DNA of 11,441 nt, from the NCBI GenBank assembly GCA_038256935.1, contig JBBSJV010000047.1, positions 1 to 11,441 of the forward strand. Reading direction: 5' to 3'. A model generated the notes under the pieces. The model made no database searches, was not told the DNA's origin, and saw only the letters and a list, made by a program, of their open reading frames with translations. The DNA is from JBBSJV01 sp038256935. GTDB lineage: Bacteria; Patescibacteriota; JACMRA01. The position numbers and the translations under genes are program-made. This document shows positions 1 to 5,704 of this stretch, one piece after another. The stretch's first letter is position 1; the number at the start of each line of letters is the position of its first letter.

Positions 1-496
1 CCTAAACGAGTACCCATTATAGGACCAGTTGACCCCATTGTTCCAATAATATAACTTTTTTTCACCCTATCCCCATTAATTACTTTGATTTCATTTAAGT
101 TTGTGTAGTATGAGAAACCAAAGGGAAAAAAACCAAACAGTAAATTTTTAACTATTACAATATTACCAAAATTGTAATCTCTTTTTGGAATTATTACTTT
201 ACCACCAAATACAGAGTAAATTGGAGTACCTGAAGAATTGCTGATACTAATAAGGATAACAAATCCATCTCTTAATTTTGTAATAGGGTGAATAATACCT
301 TCACAGGGTTTTCGGATAAATTTAAATATAACTTCTTTATAAAAAAATTGTGCAAGTTTTTGTGTTTTAATTTTATTCTTTTTATTACCTGATTGGCTAC
401 AAATAGTGCAATTCCAGAGAATGGAATACTAAAAAATGTAAATTGTATAATAATGTCCACTATATAACTGTTTATTGAAGAAATATTTATGGTCAA
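1..496 (-). pseudogene. Decayed, frameshifted M23 (LytM-type) peptidase, partial at left edge
   Basis: Two minus-strand frames together resemble one membrane-anchored peptidoglycan endopeptidase. The first (496 to 272, with TTG the first usable start) has a hydrophobic segment at residues 10-34 and ends at a stop. The second frame, open from about 305 to the window edge, reads like an M23 domain: SSGTPIYSVFGGKV, then FGNIVIV, a Y-T-N-L-N-E-I-K-V stretch, NGDRVKKSYIIGTMGSTG and GTRLG. In active M23 enzymes these places carry H-x-G-x-D and T-H-L-H. Here the first His/Asp pair is not recognisable and the last motif reads T-R-L, so the zinc ligands are lost. The frame change falls near 300-307. 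I infer a pseudogene; a sequencing error could explain the frameshift but not the missing ligands. The 3' end lies outside the window. Confidence 0.72.
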
Positions 497-514
497 AATT
501 TTTCAAAAAATAGC

Positions 515-990
515 TGGTGGAGGTGGGGGGATTTGCACCCCCGTCCAATATAACCGCTGACAGCCTTGTTTTTCAAATCGGGCATATAGTCAGTTTTGAA
601 GTTACGATTTGCAAATTAGAACTGACAAAGAACTTGCATCTCGATTTGATATATACTGATGGTAGACTCAAATGGATCTAGCCTGCAGGTAGTGATGGAT
701 TTAGGATAAGTTAGTTTGTGCTGGTCTCGATCACACTACAACCGAATAACGCAGCTACAACATGTGTCGCAGTTAACTCAACCGTTTCTAGACTGTTGTC
801 ATTGTGACTAAAGTTTAGGCGTATTGATATAATGGCACATCAGCGTTCAAGAAAGCACCGAAATGTTTCTCAAAAGCAGCTAATGGGTTAATTGATTTTG
901 CACTTATAATAAGCGAATAGATTTTAGGTTTCTATCAAACCGCCCGATCAAGACTGGCAGGTATCATACTGTCAAAACTGAGACACCCCC
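515..990 (-). ncRNA. ssrA: tmRNA (transfer-messenger RNA), one-piece
   Basis: This RNA rescues stalled ribosomes: it is charged with alanine, then serves as a short mRNA that adds a degradation tag. The 5' end GGGGGTG (990-984) pairs with CACCTCC (525-519). That pairing contains the G3-U70 wobble read by alanyl-tRNA synthetase, followed by discriminator A and an encoded CCA (517-515). A T-arm with a GGGGG/CCCCC stem lies at about 543-527. The long P2 helix is visible as CAGTCTTG/CAAGGCTG (956-949 with 568-561) plus ATCGGGC/GCCCGAT (948-942 with 583-577). The resume codon is GCA at 901-899, after ATAAGT, and the tag frame ends at TAA 817-815. That gives 28 residues, beginning AKSINPLAA and ending ADVPLYQYA. 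At 476 nt it is longer than the usual 350-400. The T-loop reads TGCAAAT instead of TTCAAAT. Confidence 0.95.
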
Positions 991-1018
991 GTATAAAAAT
1001 GAGAAGTTGTAGTAGATA

Positions 1019-1047
1019 AGAATAAACCTGTGCTTAGTGTTTTCCAA
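1019..1047 (-). promoter_or_regulatory. Candidate tmRNA promoter (proximal)
   Basis: On the minus strand TTGGAA (1047-1042) and TATTCT (1024-1019) are separated by 17 bases, each with four of six consensus matches. The start would lie near 1012, about 20 nt before the mature tmRNA. It is weaker than the distal candidate; one or both may be used. Confidence 0.35.
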
Positions 1048-1066
1048 CTGTAAAACTTGTTCCTTA

Positions 1067-1095
1067 TTTAAACCACAATTAGCCAAATTTGTCAA
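1067..1095 (-). promoter_or_regulatory. Candidate tmRNA promoter (distal)
   Basis: On the minus strand a perfect TTGACA (1095-1090) is followed after 17 bases by TTTAAA (1072-1067, four of six matches to TATAAT). Transcription would start near 1060, leaving a leader of about 70 nt before the mature tmRNA 5' end, to be removed by RNase P. Sequence pattern only. Confidence 0.45.
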
Positions 1096-1176
1096 AGTAA
1101 AACCATTAAGGATATATTATAAGTTACCTAAACAAATCCAGTAGTATATTTTAATTGTAAATTCAGATAATTAGCT

Positions 1177-1251
1177 TGTCACCCTGAATTTATTTCAGGG
1201 TCTATCACTTATATAGTAGAGAAAAGATTCTGAAACGAGTTCAGAATGACA
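1177..1251. repeat. REP-like composite palindrome, two hairpins
   Basis: A 75-bp unit is bounded by TGTCA (1177-1181) and TGACA (1247-1251), which are inverted copies. Inside are two hairpins: ACCCTGAA/TTCAGGGT (1181-1188 with 1194-1201, 5-nt loop) and ATTCTGAA/TTCAGAAT (1227-1234 with 1240-1247, 5-nt loop). Both stems share a CTGAA/TTCAG core. This architecture is typical of dispersed REP or MITE-like intergenic elements, though no second copy is present here. It lies between the phosphodiesterase gene and the tmRNA, both on the minus strand, so it might also limit read-through. The rest of the 991-1359 spacer shows nothing beyond the tmRNA promoter candidates. Confidence 0.6.
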
Positions 1252-1359
1252 GGAGTTTAATTTGTAACTAGATTAATTGAAGTTTACAACAATGACTAAA
1301 ATTTTTTACCATAAGTTTACCACAAATAAGTATCAAAAGGATGAGATTTATTTGAGAAA

Positions 1360-1929
1360 TTACCCTCCAAGCTGAATAGTAGCTAAGGGATTATAGACAG
1401 ACAGGTTTTCTATTATTGTACTTTCTACAACCCTTACTTCAGTTGCTGTAAAAGCTGTTTGAGTAATAAACTCATCGTGGATATTATAAAGTTTAGCTGT
1501 GATATCATTTGGTAGAGGCGATACGATCTTACCAATTGTAATGTGAGGTAGAAAATCATAGCTTGTGATCGGGACTGCTCCAGCCTCTCTACAGATTCTA
1601 ATAGTTTCTAAATAAAGTCTTTGCAGGTTTTCAGTTTTTTTGATAAAGTACATTACCCACTCCGGCTCCACATGCATCGGAAAATTGAGACTCAAGTGAG
1701 TCAGCTGATATTCAAACGGTTTTAAATTTGCAAGTACTGATTGTAGATCAGAGTTAATCTTTTGAACTTGTCCTGAAGAGATATCATCACCCAAAAAAGC
1801 TAAACTAAAATGAAGTTGCTCTCTAGGGGTAAATTGAACATGGTCCTCAAAACCGGTCAGTTCATCATAAACTCGATCCAATAATGGAAGCTTGGAGGTA
1901 TCTGGGAAAATTCCAATGTATATTCGCAT
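1360..1929 (-). CDS. thpR: 2H phosphoesterase, LigT/ThpR-like RNA 2',3'-cyclic phosphodiesterase
   Basis: This 189-residue protein has the two catalytic HxT/S motifs of the 2H superfamily: H40-F-S42 within HFSLAFLG, and H129-I-T131 within LPHITIGK. The N-terminus, MRIYIGIFPD, matches the first beta strand of LigT/ThpR proteins, and the length is normal. Family members hydrolyse 2',3'-cyclic phosphate RNA ends and were first described as 2'-5' RNA ligases acting on tRNA halves; the substrate here is not known. The ATG at 1929 fits the conserved N-terminus. No Shine-Dalgarno sequence precedes it. A TTGACA and a TAGACC lie directly upstream, so the transcript may begin at the ATG itself. It diverges from sufB with a 64-bp shared spacer. 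The family call is firm, the gene symbol less so. Confidence 0.85.
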   Translation of the reverse strand: MRIYIGIFPDTSKLPLLDRVYDELTGFEDHVQFTPREQLHFSLAFLGDDISSGQVQKINSDLQSVLANLKPFEYQLTHLSLNFPMHVEPEWVMYFIKKTENLQRLYLETIRICREAGAVPITSYDFLPHITIGKIVSPLPNDITAKLYNIHDEFITQTAFTATEVRVVESTIIENLSVYNPLATIQLGG

Positions 1930-1935
1930 GAATCA

Positions 1936-1987
1936 GGTCTAGTCCTTAGCAAAGAATTTGTCAAAAGAAAAATCATGATACTAGACT
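1936..1987. promoter_or_regulatory. Overlapping divergent promoters for thpR-like gene and sufB
   Basis: Minus strand: TTGACA (1964-1959), 17 bases, TAGACC (1941-1936), six bases, then ATG at 1929. Plus strand: TTGTCA (1958-1963), 18 bases, TAGACT (1982-1987), six bases, then GTG at 1994. The two -35 boxes are the same bases read on opposite strands. The two -10 boxes sit in a perfect 7-bp inverted repeat, GTCTAGT (1937-1943) and ACTAGAC (1980-1986). Both transcripts would start at or within a base or so of the start codon. An ATCATGAT palindrome at 1972-1979 lies in the sufB spacer and could bind a regulator. All of this is read from sequence pattern; start sites are not measured. Confidence 0.5.
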
Positions 1988-1993
1988 AATATT

Positions 1994-3424
1994 GTGGATT
2001 TGATAGATAAAATTGACTATAAAGCAGGTTTTCAAACCGATATAAAACAAGATGTTTTTGCTCCTGGTTTAGATGAAAGTGTGATTAGAAAAATTAGTAG
2101 TAAAAAAAATGAACCGGACTGGCTTTTACAGTGGAGGCTGGAAGCTTTTGAAAAGTGGCAAAAAATGTCTGAGCCGCACTGGCTGGAAGGTGATTATGAC
2201 CCAATTGATTACCAAGCTATTAGTTATTACGCAGGACTTATTGACACCCCACAAAATCAAAGCTGGGATGAAGTCGATCCCAAAATCAAAGAAACCTTCA
2301 CTCGCCTTGGTATTCCTCTCGAAGAGCAAAAAAGATTATCAGGGGTAGCTGTAGATGTGGTTTTAGATTCAGTTTCTGTTAGCAATACATTTAAAAAAGA
2401 CTTGGAAAAACTGGGTATTATCTTTTGTTCCATTTCAGAGGCAGCAATTAATTACCCGCAACTTGTTCGCAAATACTTAGGTAGCGTTGTTGGAAAAGGG
2501 GATAATTTTTTTGCTTGTTTAAACGCTGCGGTATTTTCTGATGGAACTTTTGTATTTATCCCCAAAAATACTAAATGCCCTGTTGATTTATCGACATATT
2601 TTAGGATCAATTCAGGTCAAATTGGTCAGTTTGAAAGGACTTTGATCATTGCTGAAAGTGGTAGTACAGTTTCCTATCTTGAAGGTTGCACAGCTCCGAT
2701 AAGAGATAATAACCAGCTTCATGGGGCTGTAGTTGAGCTTATTGCTATGGAAGGAGCTAGTATTGATTATTCAACGGTCCAGAACTGGTACCCAGGAGAT
2801 AAAAATGGTAAGGGAGGTATCTATAATTTTGTCACTAAAAGAGGGGAGTGCAGGGGGAGCCATAGTCATATTAGCTGGACTCAAGTGGAGGTTGGATCAG
2901 CTATTACTTGGAAATACCCTTCAGTTAGACTTAAAGGTGAGGGCTCAACTGGTGAGTTTTATTCTATTGCTCTAACAAACAACTGCCAACAAGCAGACAC
3001 TGGCACCAAAATGATACACCTAGCCCCAAATACCAAAAGTAAAATCCTTTCCAAAAGTATCTCAAATGGTTTCTCCAAAAGTACTTACAGAGGCCAAGTT
3101 AGTTTTTCCAAGGCAGCAACTGGGAGTAGTAATTATTCTCGCTGCGACTCATTGATTTTATCTGATAACTGTATTGTAAATACTTTTCCTGAGATCGTAG
3201 ATAATTCTATTGAGACTAATTTGGAACATGAAGCTAGTACTGGAAGCTTGAGCAGGGAGATCCAAAGCTATGGAGAAAGCCGCGGACTGAGTGAAAATGA
3301 CCTTACACAATTATTAGTTATGGGCTTTACAAAAGACATTATGCAAAGACTGCCTATGGAGTTTAGTGTGGAAGCAAGGCAACTTTTAAAATTGAGTCTG
3401 GAGGATGGCGTTTGGAACGGTTGA
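1994..3424 (+). CDS. sufB: Fe-S cluster assembly scaffold SufB
   Basis: SufB is the scaffold subunit of the cytosolic SufBC2D complex, on which Fe-S clusters are built from persulfide sulfur. The 476 residues match the family over full length. By recollected alignment to E. coli SufB, the functional residues are kept: R204 and N206 in YFRIN, E214 in QFERTL, C232 in EGCTAP, the acceptor Cys C384 in SRCDSL, and H412/E413 in NLEHEAS. IHLAPNTKSKILSKSIS is also a SufB hallmark. The GTG start keeps the usual N-terminal region (YKAGF, then EPDWLLQWRLEA); no Shine-Dalgarno sequence precedes it. No sufC, sufD, sufS or sufU lies beside it, so its partners must be encoded elsewhere or be absent. Position 3422-3424 is TGA, used as a normal stop. 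Confidence 0.96.
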   Translation: MDLIDKIDYKAGFQTDIKQDVFAPGLDESVIRKISSKKNEPDWLLQWRLEAFEKWQKMSEPHWLEGDYDPIDYQAISYYAGLIDTPQNQSWDEVDPKIKETFTRLGIPLEEQKRLSGVAVDVVLDSVSVSNTFKKDLEKLGIIFCSISEAAINYPQLVRKYLGSVVGKGDNFFACLNAAVFSDGTFVFIPKNTKCPVDLSTYFRINSGQIGQFERTLIIAESGSTVSYLEGCTAPIRDNNQLHGAVVELIAMEGASIDYSTVQNWYPGDKNGKGGIYNFVTKRGECRGSHSHISWTQVEVGSAITWKYPSVRLKGEGSTGEFYSIALTNNCQQADTGTKMIHLAPNTKSKILSKSISNGFSKSTYRGQVSFSKAATGSSNYSRCDSLILSDNCIVNTFPEIVDNSIETNLEHEASTGSLSREIQSYGESRGLSENDLTQLLVMGFTKDIMQRLPMEFSVEARQLLKLSLEDGVWNG

Positions 3425-3466
3425 CGAATCTTATAAATCAAGACAGAAATTAAGCAACACAATCAC

Positions 3467-4276
3467 ATGCGCGTAATCTCAGTTACAAACCAAAAAGGAG
3501 GAGTAGGTAAAACTACAACAGCTGTAAGCGTGGCAGCAGGGCTTGCAAGAAAAGGCCACTCTACTCTGCTTATTGATCTTGATCCTCAAGGCCATGCTAC
3601 AGAGCATATGGGAGTGCGAAGCCTAAATAACCAGACTCAACCAAGTGTGTTAGAAGTTTTACAAGGAACTATTCCACTTAATAAGGCGCTGGTTCCAACT
3701 TATTTACCAAATCTGCAACTACTTGGTGCTAATATTCGCCTTGGTCAATTTAACCAGTTTCACCCCGCTGGAAAACAATTTACACTCAAAAAAGCCTTTA
3801 CTGAAGATATCTTTGAAAAATACAAATTTGTAATCATTGACTGCCAACCATCTCTGTCACTTTTGACTTTAAATGCTTTAACTGCAGCCGATGAAGTGAT
3901 TCTACCAGTTCAAGCTGAATTTTTCGCACTCGATGGTTTATCACAGCTGATAATCACTCTCAAAGATGTACAAACAAAACTCCATCCTAAGCTCCAAGTC
4001 CTTGGTATCCTCCTTACCATGTTTGATAATCGCAATAGATTAAGTAGTGAAGTACATAATGAGCTCAAGAAAAACTTTGGTGGAGATATTTTCAACACTG
4101 TTATTCCAAGAAACGTAAAACTTGCGGAAGCCCCTTCTTTTGGAAAATCTATTTTTGAATATGATCAGTATTCCTCAGGGGGTAAAGCCTATGAAGCCTT
4201 ATGCAGGGAAATCTTGACAAAAATAGAGTCAACAACTAGTATGGAATCAGCTCCTAATAGAGTTTTGCGGGTATAG
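3467..4276 (+). CDS. parA: ParA/Soj-family partitioning ATPase
   Basis: This 269-residue ATPase carries the deviant Walker A motif KGGVGKTT (residues 10-17, with signature Lys10 and Lys15). A Walker A' segment LLIDLDPQG follows (34-42), then Walker B FVIIDCQPS (121-129) and the TLNALTAADEVILPVQ segment. ParA proteins form ATP-dependent dimers that coat DNA and move ParB-bound chromosome origins or plasmids. The usual D-C-P-P of Walker B reads D-C-Q-P here, and the residues after DPQG read HATEHMGV instead of the common N-A-T-x-G-L-G-V. No parB gene or parS-like site is visible. It follows sufB by 42 bp without a Shine-Dalgarno sequence. Its last codons and TAG stop are also the first ten bases of the tRNA-Gly gene. 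MinD or other orphan ParA-like roles cannot be excluded. Confidence 0.9.
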   Translation: MRVISVTNQKGGVGKTTTAVSVAAGLARKGHSTLLIDLDPQGHATEHMGVRSLNNQTQPSVLEVLQGTIPLNKALVPTYLPNLQLLGANIRLGQFNQFHPAGKQFTLKKAFTEDIFEKYKFVIIDCQPSLSLLTLNALTAADEVILPVQAEFFALDGLSQLIITLKDVQTKLHPKLQVLGILLTMFDNRNRLSSEVHNELKKNFGGDIFNTVIPRNVKLAEAPSFGKSIFEYDQYSSGGKAYEALCREILTKIESTTSMESAPNRVLRV

Positions 4277-4340
4277 TTTAGTGGTAAAACACGACCTTGC
4301 CATGGTTGAAATTGGGGTTCGATTCCCCATACCCGCTCCA
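4267..4340 (+). tRNA. tRNA-Gly (anticodon GCC), CCA encoded
   Basis: The cloverleaf folds fully. Acceptor GCGGGTA (4267-4273) pairs with TACCCGC (4330-4336). The D-stem is GTTT/AAAC, the anticodon stem CGACC/GGTTG encloses the loop TTGCCAT (GCC reads GGC and GGT, Gly), and the T-arm is TGGGG/CCCCA with loop TTCGATT. The discriminator is T and CCA is encoded at 4338-4340. The first ten bases overlap the 3' end of parA on the same strand, so the mature tRNA must be cut out of, or transcribed through, the parA coding end. Confidence 0.97.
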
Positions 4341-4371
4341 ACCATAGATTGAGATAAAATAGATAATCTAA

Positions 4372-4788
4372 ATGGATTTTAAAAAAATTAAAAATCATAA
4401 GACACTGAATTCCCTGCAAGTTCGTTTTGAAATTGTAACTGCAATTCTTTATATATTTGTTCTTTTTATAGGAATATTTATTTTTATTAGCGATACTCTA
4501 TACCACTTAAATACGACTCTAAACGTTTTAATATTGGCTTCTACAGTGACTAATTTGGTCATTTCAAATATCACCAAAAACTCCACTCGCCCACTAACAA
4601 TTGCCAATGTATTTGCAGCTTGTATAACATTTATTCCCATTATAGGGTTTTTCAGTGCCTTATTAGGGATTGTATTATCAGTTATTTCAATTATTATCAT
4701 TGCTATTTTCAAAGACAACCAAGTCAGAGCAAATGAGACCGGAAATGTAGTAGATGTTGAAGCCAGTGTAGTAGATAAACTTGACTAA
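4372..4788 (+). CDS. Small membrane protein, about four transmembrane segments
   Basis: No family is recognised. The 138-residue protein has hydrophobic stretches at about 20-40, 49-66, 76-94 and 96-113. The last pair is joined by a short Gly-containing turn (FIPIIGFFSALLGIVLSV), which resembles the helical hairpins of small DUF4190-like membrane proteins. The N-terminus is basic (KKIKNHK) and the C-terminal 24 residues are acidic and polar, so this tail and the N-terminus are probably both cytoplasmic. The start is the first ATG after the tRNA, 31 bp downstream, with no Shine-Dalgarno sequence. It precedes rpsT by 45 bp. Function unknown; the reading frame is credible from its consistent hydrophobic pattern and its place between conserved genes. 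Confidence 0.6.
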   Translation: MDFKKIKNHKTLNSLQVRFEIVTAILYIFVLFIGIFIFISDTLYHLNTTLNVLILASTVTNLVISNITKNSTRPLTIANVFAACITFIPIIGFFSALLGIVLSVISIIIIAIFKDNQVRANETGNVVDVEASVVDKLD

Positions 4789-4833
4789 AATCAATATTTA
4801 ATGGAAAAATTAAGAATTACATATTAGAAATTT

Positions 4834-5274
4834 ATGCCAAATACTAAAGCAGCTACCAAGGCTCTCAGAGTCTCCAACCGAAAAAGAATCGTAAATCTAG
4901 CTAAGAAAAACAAGGTCGATAACTCCAGAAGAACTTTAAATAAGCTTATTAAACTAGGAGAAACTTCAGCTAAAAACTTTACAGAAGCTCTTAGTACTTA
5001 TTTTTCCGCTCTTGATAAAGCAGCTAAGTCTAATTTTATCCCAAAAACTAGAGCCAATAGACTCAAATCCAGAATGACAGTCAAGCTCAAACAATTAACA
5101 GGTCAAGACACTTATGAAACTGCTGGAGTAAAACAAGAAAAGACTAAAACTGCCAAGCCAAAAGTTGAAAAGAAGCCAGTTGCTAAAAAACCAGTGGCTA
5201 AAAAAGAAACAACTGAAGATAAGCCAAAAGCTAAAAAAGCGGTAGCCAAAAAAACTACCAAAAAATCTGAGTAA
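4834..5274 (+). CDS. rpsT: 30S ribosomal protein S20 with basic C-terminal extension
   Basis: Residues 1-90 match bS20, a three-helix protein that binds 16S rRNA: MPNTKAATKALRVSNRKR at the start, SRRTLNKLIK in helix 1-2, then a FIPKTRANRLKSRM segment containing the conserved K-x-x-A-x-R-x-K-S-R. Typical S20 ends near 85-90 residues. This one continues for about 56 more residues rich in Lys, Ala, Pro and Thr, with short repeats of the type KKPVAKK and KAKKAVAKK, probably disordered and RNA-binding. The ATG at 4834 gives the conserved N-terminus. There is no Shine-Dalgarno sequence, and a TATTAG (4822-4827) ends exactly six bases before the ATG, as in the sufB spacer. The glutaredoxin gene follows after 10 bp, suggesting cotranscription. 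Confidence 0.93.
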   Translation: MPNTKAATKALRVSNRKRIVNLAKKNKVDNSRRTLNKLIKLGETSAKNFTEALSTYFSALDKAAKSNFIPKTRANRLKSRMTVKLKQLTGQDTYETAGVKQEKTKTAKPKVEKKPVAKKPVAKKETTEDKPKAKKAVAKKTTKKSE

Positions 5275-5284
5275 TCTCATACTT

Positions 5285-5680
5285 ATGTTAAATCTTCAAG
5301 ACCTGCAAGAACTAGCCGGAAAAGAAAATCTAATCCTTTTTAAACAAGGTTGTCCTTATTGTAAGGCTTCTGAAGAATTATTGGAAAAGCTAGTAGAAGA
5401 GAAAGTTTTGGATGGATACACCGTTAAATACCTTGGAGAAGATTTTGATAATGAAACCCTCTTAGAATTGGTTACGGAATACGGTTTTGTACCGAGTTAC
5501 GAAGGCCAGCATCCATCCAAACCTCAAATTTTTATTAACGAAGCAGGTAGTACTGAGTATTTTGGAGGTAATGATAAGTTTTATGAGTCTAGATGGAATC
5601 TTGGGGATGATTGGAGTGGGGAGATAAGGTTTGATGGAAGAAACTATCAAACTCCGAATCTCGAAAATCCCAGAGGGTAG
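5285..5680 (+). CDS. Glutaredoxin-like protein (CPYC)
   Basis: A 131-residue thioredoxin-fold protein. The active site is G22-C23-P-Y-C26, preceded by a beta strand (NLILFKQ). The cis-proline strand K-P80-Q-I-F-I-N-E is followed by the glutathione-site GGNDKFYES (94-102), as in classical dithiol glutaredoxins. Such proteins reduce disulfides or deglutathionylate proteins in the cytoplasm. Two things differ from an 85-residue glutaredoxin: an insertion between the second helix and the cis-Pro strand (about residues 50-78, acidic), and a polar tail of about 28 residues rich in Asp, Gly and Asn. It starts 10 bp after rpsT without a Shine-Dalgarno sequence and ends 24 bp from the convergent HD-protein gene. 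The electron donor (glutathione or other thiol) cannot be told from the sequence. Confidence 0.85.
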   Translation: MLNLQDLQELAGKENLILFKQGCPYCKASEELLEKLVEEKVLDGYTVKYLGEDFDNETLLELVTEYGFVPSYEGQHPSKPQIFINEAGSTEYFGGNDKFYESRWNLGDDWSGEIRFDGRNYQTPNLENPRG

Positions 5681-5704
5681 ATGTCTAAGGTGTTATAATT
5701 TTAA

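Noticed and set aside
1994..3424. Intein in SufB
   Set aside because: SufB is a known intein host, but this protein is of normal length and uninterrupted.
4189..4419. Minus-strand frame across the tRNA-Gly region
   Set aside because: Its middle part is the antisense translation of the tRNA, a common source of false genes, and it overlaps parA and the next gene.
5095..5280. Phe/Ser/Trp-rich minus-strand frame opposite the S20 tail
   Set aside because: It is the reverse reading of the Lys-rich tail codons, which gives Phe/Leu/Ser-rich nonsense.
5694..5699. Perfect TATAAT on the plus strand
   Set aside because: No -35 box at the right distance and no plus-strand gene follows for over 2 kb.
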